A DNA stretch of 5,540 nucleotides from Kofleriaceae bacterium. Its GTDB lineage: Bacteria; Myxococcota_A; Polyangia; Haliangiales; Haliangiaceae. Below, piece after piece: positions 1 through 5,540 of the stretch. How positions within the stretch are numbered: the first letter of the stretch is position 1; the number at the start of each line of letters is the position of its first letter. The stretch spans positions 1 to 5,540 of the forward strand of contig JAHEAK010000400.1 of the NCBI GenBank assembly GCA_024642805.1, in the 5' to 3' direction. A program made the translations under genes and the position numbers. The notes beneath the pieces were generated by a model, which saw nothing but the letters and a program-made list of their open reading frames with translations, had not been told where the DNA came from and made no database searches.

Positions 1-1505
1 CCGGCTACGGACAAGCGCCGGGCGGACAAGCCCCGGGCGGACAAGCGCCGATGGGCGGACCGCAGTTTGGCCAGCCCTCCATGGATCAAGGCCAAATGGG
101 TGGACCGCAATACGGTCAGCCGCCGATGGGCGGCTACCAGGCTCCGATGGGCCATACGGGCGGAAACGACCCCCTCGCCAATCTCGCCTCCAAACTGCCC
201 ATGTCACAACCGGGCACCATCTTCGGCTTCCCACTTTCTTCGCTGCGCGATCAGGCCCTCGAGAAGAAGGTGCTCTTCATGGCTGGCGTGGCCCTCTTGG
301 TCTCGATCGTCATTCCCTTCTCGCTGAAACCCAGCACGCAGTTTGCTTGGGATTTTCCCGATACCTTCAAGCCAATGGTTTGGCCGATCATCGCCGGCCT
401 CAGCTACTTGCTGGTTGCTGCCGCTCCAGCCGACATCAAACAAAAAGTTCCTCCGGGCGTCCTCAAGTGGCTGCCCTTCAGCATTTCCTTCCTCAGCCTC
501 GGCATCGTCGGATTCGGCATGGTCGGCATGATGGGCCTCTTTGGTGGCTCTGTGCCCGGCTCGTATACGGCACTCATGTGGGGCTACCCCTTCCTGGTCT
601 TCGGCCTGCTGGCTCGTTTGGGAAATCCCGATGACCCTTGGGCTCGCTACATCATCGGCGCCGGCGCTGCCCTCTGCGTCGCGGCCATGATCAACTTCTG
701 GACCGACGAGATGTTCGAGTTCAGCCACGTCGGCTTCGTCATCGTCATACACAATCTGCTCAACGGCCTGGTCTTGCTCATCGCGGTCTTGTGTGCCGCG
801 TTTGTGCCCACCCCTCAGCAAGTGCCACAGCTGCGCTCGGTGGATGCTTTTGCACCCATTGCGGCGGCGGTGCTGATTGCATGGATTCCCGTGCAGATCG
901 TCTTGATGACCCTCGGCCTCCTCATCCATCAGAGTGGCGGCATGAGCGCCATCCTGCTAGGGGCCCACGGCTTGCTGGGAGCGGTGGCGTACTTCGGTGT
1001 CCTCATGCTCACGGCCCCCGAGGCCTACGACGAAGCCAAGCGGATGATGGCTGGCGGCGGTGGCGGCTACCCTCAGCAAGGCGGCTACCCGCAACAAGGT
1101 GGCTATCCACAACAAGGCGGCTATCCGCAGCAAGGCGGCTACCCACAGCAAGGCGGCTATCCGCCACAGCCTCCACAGCAAGGCGGCTATCCGCAGGGCG
1201 GCCCTCCACAACAAGGCGGCTATCCGCAGGGCGGCGCGCCACAACAACAAGGCGGCTATCCGCAGGGCGGCGTTCCACAACAACAAGGCGGCTATCCGCA
1301 GAGTGGCGGCGTTCCACAACAAGGCGGCTATCCGCAGAGTGGCGGCGTTCCACAGCAAGGCGGCTATCCTCCCCAGCAGAGTGGCGGTTACCCGCAACAG
1401 CCTGGTGGTGCTCCGCAGAGCGGTGGCTATCCGCAACCGGGCGGCGCTCCTCCACAAGGTGGCTATCCGCCGCAAGGTGGTGGTGGCTGGAAGCCTCCCC
1501 AGTAG
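1..1505 (+). CDS. Polytopic membrane protein with Gly/Pro/Gln/Tyr-rich tails at both ends (5' end missing)
   Basis: I do not recognise the family. The frame is open from the first complete codon at position 3, and the bases before the ATG at 51 encode the same Gly-Gln-Ala-Pro repeats, so that ATG is probably internal and the gene starts before the window. Numbering from the ATG at 51 (484 aa to the TAG at 1503-1505), residues 1-40 are rich in Gly, Gln, Pro and Met. About eight hydrophobic segments follow, near residues 74-91, 108-126, 141-165, 173-190, 199-216, 226-252, 267-292 and 298-321. Residues 335-484 form a tail with 15 GGYP motifs, ending in GGWKPPQ. The tail has no charged residue except Lys481. 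Four of the protein's five visible histidines (226, 234, 293, 306) lie in or beside the last three membrane segments. The gene is probably located in the inner membrane with a disordered tail; the function is unknown. It converges on the downstream lipoprotein gene across a terminator hairpin. Confidence 0.85.
   Translation, partial: GYGQAPGGQAPGGQAPMGGPQFGQPSMDQGQMGGPQYGQPPMGGYQAPMGHTGGNDPLANLASKLPMSQPGTIFGFPLSSLRDQALEKKVLFMAGVALLVSIVIPFSLKPSTQFAWDFPDTFKPMVWPIIAGLSYLLVAAAPADIKQKVPPGVLKWLPFSISFLSLGIVGFGMVGMMGLFGGSVPGSYTALMWGYPFLVFGLLARLGNPDDPWARYIIGAGAALCVAAMINFWTDEMFEFSHVGFVIVIHNLLNGLVLLIAVLCAAFVPTPQQVPQLRSVDAFAPIAAAVLIAWIPVQIVLMTLGLLIHQSGGMSAILLGAHGLLGAVAYFGVLMLTAPEAYDEAKRMMAGGGGGYPQQGGYPQQGGYPQQGGYPQQGGYPQQGGYPPQPPQQGGYPQGGPPQQGGYPQGGAPQQQGGYPQGGVPQQQGGYPQSGGVPQQGGYPQSGGVPQQGGYPPQQSGGYPQQPGGAPQSGGYPQPGGAPPQGGYPPQGGGGWKPPQ
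6..50 (+). repeat. 15-bp tandem repeats encoding GGQAP units
   Basis: Three consecutive 15-bp units lie at 6-20, 21-35 and 36-50. The second and third differ at one base; the first differs from the third only in its first three bases (TAC for GGC). They encode Gly-Gly-Gln-Ala-Pro units in frame with the membrane-protein gene. The array runs up to the window edge, so more copies may lie upstream. It supports the view that the coding region began before position 1. Confidence 0.8.
1062..1475 (+). repeat. In-frame GGYP-Q repeat array (C-terminal tail)
   Basis: Fifteen GGYP motifs are encoded here. The first five units (1062-1151) are an 18-bp, six-residue repeat GGYPQQ with only synonymous differences in Tyr, Pro and Gln codons. 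Further on the unit lengthens to 10-13 residues of the type GGYPQGGxPQQ or GGYPQSGGVPQQ, and it ends with looser units such as GGYPPQ. The period change suggests successive expansions of different unit sizes. Such an array is prone to slippage, so copy number probably varies between strains. Long ORFs on the other frames here are by-products of the repeats. Confidence 0.92.
1287..1358 (+). repeat. Nearly identical pair of 36-bp tandem units
   Basis: The units at 1287-1322 and 1323-1358 are 35/36 identical; the only difference is a synonymous CAA/CAG change. Each encodes GGYPQSGGVPQQ. The near identity, against more diverged neighbours, points to a recent duplication within the larger array. 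Confidence 0.85.
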
Positions 1506-1574
1506 GGCTACAGTAGCGCTACGGTGGTTGTTTAACTCGAGCGAGCTGCAACGCCAACGACACCGCTAGGAGAC

Positions 1575-1607
1575 CTTGGGACATCTTCGGATGTCCCAAG
1601 TCGTTTT
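1575..1607 (+). terminator. Intrinsic terminator, 11-bp stem with UUCG loop
   Basis: Positions 1575-1585 pair perfectly with 1590-1600 around the loop TTCG (1586-1589), closed by a C-G pair; this is the extra-stable C(UUCG)G tetraloop. The stem is followed by TCGTTTT (1601-1607), a short T-rich tail. It lies 69 nt after the stop of the membrane-protein gene and fits a rho-independent terminator for it. Read on the minus strand, the same stem lies 15 nt past the lipoprotein stop but is not followed by T residues, so termination in that direction should be weaker. Confidence 0.85.
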
Positions 1608-1615
1608 CGGCGGCG

Positions 1616-2665
1616 CTATGGAATCGGGGCACAGTAACCGGCCGCGCTGGCCGCGCCCGTCACCGTGAACGCCGTGCCCGCATTCTCGCAAGCGAGGGAG
1701 CCGTCGGCATCGCAGCTGTTTTGCGAACAATCCACCAGGCAGTGTGGACCCGCGGGCACGCCACTTACAAAGGTTGCGCAGGCACTGCCGCTCGGGCAGG
1801 CCAGGCTTTGGCAGGAGAAGGAACACATGCCGCGATCGCCAAGGTCGAGACACAAGCCGCTGGCGCACAAAGCATCGCTGAGCTGTCCATCCACATCCCG
1901 GCACGAGGCGCCCAGCGGACGCAAGAGACCGCTGGCAAAACACGCGTGGGTAATGAGGCCGTCGACACCGAGCAGGGCCTCGCAGCTCCTGTTCGGTCCA
2001 CAGCTATCGCTCTGGGGTGTGCACGCTGGCAAACAGGTGGTTCGCTCCCAGTCTTCGCTTCCGTTGCCCGTCGGGTCGAGGTTGACGCAGCGATTACCAC
2101 CGCAGGCAGCGTGACTCGCGCAGCTGCGCACGCACATGCCTCCGCCCAGCACGTCGGGACAACTGTCGGCGAGCTCGCAGGCGCAATCCCCACTGGCGCA
2201 GTGACTGTCGCTGGTGCAGGAAGCGGCAAGGGGCGCGGGAATCACCACGACCGCGGCAAGGCGCGTCACGCCGGCGGTGCCGCCTGGGCCCTCGGCGTTC
2301 AAGCTGACATCGTAGCTGCCGGGCGCGGCGAAGACATGCTCGGGGTTGAGGCTGAGATCGGGCTCGCTGCCGTCGCCAAAGAACCAGGATTGACTGTCGA
2401 CGGCGGCGGGCGTGAGCAGGGCAAAGCGCAAGCGAAGCGGGCTGGGGCCGATGCATGGCGAGGCCTCGCTACCCTCACCGCTGGTGCAACCGATGACGGC
2501 AAAGTCGACCCAGCCAAGCTGCACGGTGGCGTCGCGATCTTGCACATCGGCGTCAGCTGCGGTGGATGCATCAAGAGGTGCAGCGTCGCGAGAAGCGGGC
2601 GTGTCGTCGCCGCCGCAGCCAATCAAGGCTCCGAGTAGCAGCGCGATTGCCAGTGACCTGTGCAC
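1616..2665 (-). CDS. Lipoprotein with PKD domain and duplicated Cys-rich region
   Basis: The proposed start is the GTG at 2665-2663, giving 349 aa, because it is followed by a compact lipoprotein signal peptide: VHR, a hydrophobic run, then the lipobox L14-I-G-C17. Gly at +2 after Cys17 is not the inner-membrane Asp signal known from E. coli, which favours outer-membrane placement. An Asp/Ala/Thr-rich linker (about 19-48) leads to a PKD-type beta-sandwich (about 52-142) with the hallmark WFFGDGS (94-100) and PGSYDV (115-120). Residues 150-345 contain 26 cysteines in two matching halves, each with CASG, GMC and repeated CxxxC motifs. Disulfides are likely; no catalytic motif is seen, and a surface adhesion or binding role is only inference. 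No clear Shine-Dalgarno sequence precedes the GTG. A TTG six codons upstream (2683) is an alternative start. The longer in-frame extension to 3082 runs antisense through maf and is not believed. Confidence 0.85.
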   Translation of the reverse strand: MHRSLAIALLLGALIGCGGDDTPASRDAAPLDASTAADADVQDRDATVQLGWVDFAVIGCTSGEGSEASPCIGPSPLRLRFALLTPAAVDSQSWFFGDGSEPDLSLNPEHVFAAPGSYDVSLNAEGPGGTAGVTRLAAVVVIPAPLAASCTSDSHCASGDCACELADSCPDVLGGGMCVRSCASHAACGGNRCVNLDPTGNGSEDWERTTCLPACTPQSDSCGPNRSCEALLGVDGLITHACFASGLLRPLGASCRDVDGQLSDALCASGLCLDLGDRGMCSFSCQSLACPSGSACATFVSGVPAGPHCLVDCSQNSCDADGSLACENAGTAFTVTGAASAAGYCAPIP

Positions 2666-2707
2666 CTGCCAAGAGTATCGCAAGCGACGCGGTGGTAGGG
2701 TGCCTTC
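2666..2707. promoter_or_regulatory. Divergent start region between lipoprotein gene and maf
   Basis: Only 42 bp separate the GTG of the lipoprotein gene from the ATG of maf, so promoter elements for each probably extend into the other gene. On the minus strand TGCGATACT (2682-2674) resembles an extended -10 element with GATACT ending 8 nt before the GTG; no convincing -35 box was found. On the plus strand TTGCCA (2647-2652) resembles a -35 box, but no good -10 element follows at normal spacing. GGTAGGG (2694-2700) is a weak ribosome-binding candidate for maf, 7 nt before its ATG. All assignments here are tentative. Confidence 0.35.
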
Positions 2708-3331
2708 ATGTTGGCCGAACCGATCATTCTTGCCTCCGCCTCGCCACGAAGACGCGAACTCATGGAACGGGTAGGCCTCGCCATCGAGGTCATCGCGGCT
2801 GATATCGACGAGACGGCCGGCGCAGGGGAAGAAGCTGTGGCCTATGCCTCGCGGGTCGCGGCCGAGAAGGCCACCACGGTGGCACACAGGCACACAGGAC
2901 GTTGGGTGCTGGCGGCCGATACCGTGGTCGAGGTTGATGGCACGCCCATGGGCAAGGCCGCCAATCCCGACGAGGCGCGCGCCATGCTCCAGTCCTTGCG
3001 TGGGCGTGTGCACCGCGTCACCACGGCCATGGTCCTGTGTCGCTACGGCGAGGAGTCGCAGGAAGAGGGCGAGGACGAGCACGGCCTGGCCGTGACCACG
3101 GAAGTCTTGATGCGCGAGTTCTCCGATGCCGAGCTCGAAAGCTATCTGCAGGCCAGCGAGTGGCGCGGCAAGGCCGGCGCCTACGCGGTGCAGGGCATGG
3201 CAGCCGCCTTCGTGGAGGAAGTGCGCGGCTCCATCACCAACGTCATCGGCTTGCCGCTAGCCGAGTTGGTCGAGCTGCTTTCGTCGCTGGCGATTTGCGA
3301 GCCAGCCTATCATCGCGGCGTGTCCTCGTGA
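2708..3331 (+). CDS. maf: Maf family nucleoside triphosphate pyrophosphatase (YhdE-like)
   Basis: The 207-aa product is a full-length Maf protein. Family members hydrolyse nucleoside triphosphates to the monophosphate and pyrophosphate in the cytoplasm; the YhdE branch acts on dTTP, UTP and modified pyrimidine nucleotides and is linked to house-cleaning of the nucleotide pool and to septum inhibition in Bacillus. Visible signatures are SASPRR (10-15), AAEKA with Lys54, the acidic catalytic motif DTVV (71-74), GK (82-83), KAGAYAVQG (155-163) and GSITNVIGLPL (174-184). The KAGAY-VQG motif matches YhdE rather than the 7-methyl-GTP-specific YceF branch. The ATG at 2708 places the beta strand IILAS at the usual distance from the N-terminus. 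A Glu/Asp-rich stretch (114-124) makes one loop about eight residues longer than in E. coli YhdE as I recall it. It stands alone, divergent from the lipoprotein gene and convergent with the receptor gene. Confidence 0.95.
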   Translation: MLAEPIILASASPRRRELMERVGLAIEVIAADIDETAGAGEEAVAYASRVAAEKATTVAHRHTGRWVLAADTVVEVDGTPMGKAANPDEARAMLQSLRGRVHRVTTAMVLCRYGEESQEEGEDEHGLAVTTEVLMREFSDAELESYLQASEWRGKAGAYAVQGMAAAFVEEVRGSITNVIGLPLAELVELLSSLAICEPAYHRGVSS

Positions 3332-3362
3332 TTCGCTAGCCAGGTTCGCTCTCGACGCACGA

Positions 3363-3391
3363 AGGGCCCCGACGCATGTGCGCGGAGCCCT
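3363..3391. terminator. GC-rich hairpin between convergent maf and receptor genes
   Basis: Positions 3364-3371 pair with 3383-3390 (one C-A mismatch), extended outward by an A-T pair (3363/3391). Inside, after a bulged A (3372), 3373-3375 pair with 3380-3382 around the loop ATGT (3376-3379). The arms lie 32 nt beyond the maf stop and 31 nt beyond the receptor stop. Neither side has a real T tract, so it is either a weak bidirectional terminator, a 3'-end-stabilising stem, or it acts together with Rho. Confidence 0.55.
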
Positions 3392-3421
3392 CCGGCAAAC
3401 GAGCTAAGCTCTCAGTGGCTG

Positions 3422-5540
3422 CTAGTACGACTGGGTGAAGCGCAGGTACATGTACCGCCCGATGAAGTCGTAGGTCGAACCATCGGAGTCGGCGAAGAAG
3501 CCCTGGTAGATGAGTGCGGGGTCTTGATCGGTGATGTTGTTGACGCCGAGAGACACCACCGACTTGCCAGCCTCTGAGTCAAAGCTGTAGTTGGCGAAGA
3601 GGTCCGCGGTCACGTTGAAGTCGACGCGACGGCTGGCGTTACCACTGGCACAATCGTCCGCGTCACACTCTTTGAAGCGGTGGATGTAGCGAACGGTCGT
3701 GCCAGCGCCGAGGCCATCCTTGGACCACAGGGTGGCGAAGTTAAATTTCCACTTGGGAAAGGCTCCGAGGTCGTACACGCCACGACCTTCGACAGTTCGG
3801 TTGGGGAAACGCTCGGCGTAGCGGTGGAGCCAGGTGCCCTCGATGCTGTGACGGAAGCGACCTGCCTGGACGTTCTGGTGGTCGTAGGCGATGCCGAAGT
3901 CGACGCCGTCGGTGTTGTTGCCGCCGATGTTGGTGCTGATATCGGTGATCTGGTCGATGAGGTTGGCTCCGCCGGGGGCGTTGCTCGGGTTGCGAATGAT
4001 CTTGTCGCAGTCGCTGCGATCGCTTTGTGCATAACAGTTGCTGAGCAGCACGTTGGCACCGGTTGCCTGGATTGCGTTGTCAATGCTGACGCGGAAGTAG
4101 TCGAGCGTTAGCGACAGGCCCTCGGCGTAGGGCGGCTCATAGATGATGCCGGTCGTCAAAACCTTGGCGGTTTCCGCGTCGAGGTCAGGGTTACCACCGA
4201 CACGGGATTTTTGTTGCGATCGCTCGTCGGTGAAGTCGTCGGGAATACCGTCGGCGCGACAGTTGGCGTCGACGATCGGATCGCGAGGTCCGCGCGAGGT
4301 ATCACACGGATCGGTAACGCTTGGGAAGTCGTCGGCCTGGCCGCTGTAGAGCTCGCCGATGTTGGGCGCGCGAAAGGCAGTGCCGTAGGTGCCACGCACC
4401 GCTACGCCCTGGGCGATCTTCCACAGGCTGCCGGCCTTCCACGTGGCCTTGTTGCCAAAGGTGTTGTAGTGCACGCCGCGGGCGGCACCGTTGATCTCGA
4501 GCCACTTGGCCAGCGGATGGCCGGTCACAGGCACGATGGAGAGCTCGCCGTAGCCCTCGGTGACGTTGTACTTTCCTTCGGTGGGCTCGCCCTTGTTGCC
4601 AGTGGTGTCGCCGCTGGCCGTCAGAGGATCGGGCTGAAAACCACCGGCCTCGCGCCGATGGCTCACGCCGAAGGCCATGGTGATGTCGCCACCCCAAGGG
4701 GTGTCGGCGATCGGGCCACTGGTCTTAGCCGAGTAGATGTGCTGCTGCGAGTAGCCGTTGGCTGTGCCGGTGTAGGTCAGGTACTTGAGCATGTCGGGGG
4801 TAATCGAACCCTCGCCACCCAGAAGGTCGAGGGGAACACAGCCCTCAGGTCCGGGTGTCGTTTCCGAACCGCACTGCGCGTCGCCATTGTCATCCAGGTA
4901 GCTCTCGCCGATCGCGGCGGCCACGTGCGAGCGCTGGAGCAGACCCTCTTTGACTTCGGTGGCGCGCGTTCGGCCGAAGTTGAAGCTTGCCTCCCACTTC
5001 CATTTTTTCAGCGGCTCGATTGGCAGGTTGCCGTCGAGTCCTGCGACCAGACGAAAGGTGTTGACGTCCTGGAGGAAGGTCCGAGGCCCAGCCTCGACCA
5101 TGCGCCGGCGTACGTCGAAGAGATCGCGCCCAAAGGGGTTGTAGACGTTGTTGGCCGAGAGCGGAATGCCCTCGGTAATGATGAAGATCGGCTCGGGCGC
5201 TAGTGCCTGATCCGACTGGCGATTCATGAAGGATGCTTCAAAGAAGCTACGCACGTTCTTGTGCAGCTTGTAGTCGCCGGTCGTGAACAAGTTGTAGCGA
5301 CGCAGTGGCGTCACTAGATAGTTGCTGGTCTGGTAGTTGTAGAGATCGCCGAGACCTGTGTCAGAGTTGCCGTCGAAATTGAAGTCTCGCCATTGCCCGG
5401 TCGCTGGGTCGCGAGCGCAGTCGCCGCTCGGGCAGATGGCGTCAGGCAAGTCTGGATCGTCGCCGATATAGCCCTCGGGCGTTGCGGTACTTCCGCTGTC
5501 GTAGGGCTCGCGAGCATCGAAGTCGAACTCTCGGTCAATC
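3422..5540 (-). CDS. TonB-dependent outer-membrane receptor (N-terminus beyond window)
   Basis: The frame is open to the window edge (first complete codon at 5539) and gives 705 residues. The TTG at 5449 is just an internal codon; the signal peptide, TonB box and most or all of the plug lie outside. The visible part matches a 22-strand TonB-dependent barrel: NVYNPFGRD (131-139), GTAFRAPNIGELYSG (386-400), GGNPDLDAETA (448-458), LTLDYFRVSIDNAI (477-490), NNTDGVDFGIAYD (541-553), LGVNNITDQDP (664-674), and a C-terminal beta strand ending in aromatic Tyr705, as expected of a Bam recognition signal. Such receptors import siderophores, cobalamin, glycans or other scarce ligands using energy from TonB-ExbBD; the substrate cannot be inferred here. 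All ten visible cysteines fall in five close pairs (36/41, 223/234, 412/427, 502/511, 625/630). No TonB, transporter or regulator gene is adjacent. The gene converges with maf across a hairpin. Confidence 0.93.
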   Translation of the reverse strand, partial: IDREFDFDAREPYDSGSTATPEGYIGDDPDLPDAICPSGDCARDPATGQWRDFNFDGNSDTGLGDLYNYQTSNYLVTPLRRYNLFTTGDYKLHKNVRSFFEASFMNRQSDQALAPEPIFIITEGIPLSANNVYNPFGRDLFDVRRRMVEAGPRTFLQDVNTFRLVAGLDGNLPIEPLKKWKWEASFNFGRTRATEVKEGLLQRSHVAAAIGESYLDDNGDAQCGSETTPGPEGCVPLDLLGGEGSITPDMLKYLTYTGTANGYSQQHIYSAKTSGPIADTPWGGDITMAFGVSHRREAGGFQPDPLTASGDTTGNKGEPTEGKYNVTEGYGELSIVPVTGHPLAKWLEINGAARGVHYNTFGNKATWKAGSLWKIAQGVAVRGTYGTAFRAPNIGELYSGQADDFPSVTDPCDTSRGPRDPIVDANCRADGIPDDFTDERSQQKSRVGGNPDLDAETAKVLTTGIIYEPPYAEGLSLTLDYFRVSIDNAIQATGANVLLSNCYAQSDRSDCDKIIRNPSNAPGGANLIDQITDISTNIGGNNTDGVDFGIAYDHQNVQAGRFRHSIEGTWLHRYAERFPNRTVEGRGVYDLGAFPKWKFNFATLWSKDGLGAGTTVRYIHRFKECDADDCASGNASRRVDFNVTADLFANYSFDSEAGKSVVSLGVNNITDQDPALIYQGFFADSDGSTYDFIGRYMYLRFTQSY

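Noticed and set aside
51..53. ATG at 51 as the true start of the membrane-protein gene
   Set aside because: The same frame is open upstream and encodes the same kind of Gly-Gln-Pro repeat to the window edge, so this is most likely an internal Met.
1062..1475. The regularly spaced repeats considered as a CRISPR array
   Set aside because: Units are contiguous, in-frame and without unique spacers; they encode a low-complexity protein tail.
638..1516. Long open frames in other frames and on the minus strand across the GGYP array
   Set aside because: Their repetitive Arg- or Leu/Ala-rich translations are by-products of the DNA repeats, which make sense only in the frame continuing from the membrane domain.
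1513..1522. Perfect 10-bp palindrome GTAGCGCTAC just after the membrane-protein stop
   Set aside because: It has no loop, no partner site and no promoter context, and a palindrome this short is expected by chance in GC-rich sequence.
1721..2638. 305-codon open frame on the plus strand opposite the lipoprotein gene
   Set aside because: It is a GC-rich antisense shadow: Ala/Gly/Val-rich, with no recognisable domain, while the minus strand has a signal peptide, lipobox and PKD motif.
2666..3082. N-terminal extension of the lipoprotein frame by 139 codons up to 3082
   Set aside because: It runs antisense through the well-supported maf gene and would bury the lipoprotein signal peptide in the middle of the protein. 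The GTG at 2665 gives a proper lipobox.
4211..5203. 330-codon open frame on the plus strand opposite the receptor gene
   Set aside because: It is antisense to clear TonB-dependent receptor sequence, has shadow-like composition and no recognisable motif.
5447..5449. TTG at 5449 as the start of the receptor gene
   Set aside because: The frame stays open to the window edge with typical receptor loop sequence, and no signal peptide follows the TTG.
1616..5540. A functional module joining the lipoprotein, Maf and the receptor
   Set aside because: The genes alternate in orientation, each has its own end signals, and no shared pathway is evident. Adjacency alone does not support a system.

Overview
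The window looks like chromosomal DNA from a GC-rich Gram-negative bacterium. A TonB-dependent receptor and a lipoprotein with a lipobox both imply an outer membrane. The lipoprotein style (lipobox Cys, then an Asp/Ala/Thr-rich linker, a PKD domain and a Cys-rich region), together with a Gly/Pro/Gln-tailed membrane protein, is reminiscent of Myxococcota and related former Deltaproteobacteria. That placement is inference; no rRNA or other phylogenetic marker is present.

Four protein genes occupy almost the whole window in strictly alternating orientation (+, -, +, -), so no operon is visible. (1) Positions 1-1505 (+) hold the 3' part of a polytopic membrane protein with about eight predicted membrane segments between two low-complexity Gly/Pro/Gln/Tyr-rich tails. 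Its true start lies before the window. (2) Positions 1616-2665 (-) encode a 349-aa lipoprotein with a PKD domain and an internally duplicated Cys-rich region. (3) Positions 2708-3331 (+) encode a Maf-family nucleotide pyrophosphatase, the only gene with a confidently assigned biochemical activity. (4) Positions 3422-5540 (-) hold most of a TonB-dependent outer-membrane receptor whose N-terminal signal peptide and plug lie beyond the window.

The two convergent gaps (1506-1615 and 3332-3421) each contain a strong hairpin. The first is a perfect 11-bp stem with a UUCG loop and a T-rich tail. The second is a GC-rich stem without a T tract, equally distant from both flanking stop codons. The only divergent gap (2666-2707, 42 bp) must carry start signals for both the lipoprotein gene and maf, possibly with promoters reaching into the opposing genes.

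Three of the four products are envelope proteins, but nothing in the sequence links them functionally. I see no mobile element, CRISPR array, RNA gene or defence module, and no convincing new multi-gene system. The most unusual material is at the protein level: the repeat-tailed membrane protein with histidines clustered in its last membrane segments, the duplicated Cys-rich lipoprotein, and the receptor in which every visible cysteine falls in one of five closely spaced pairs.
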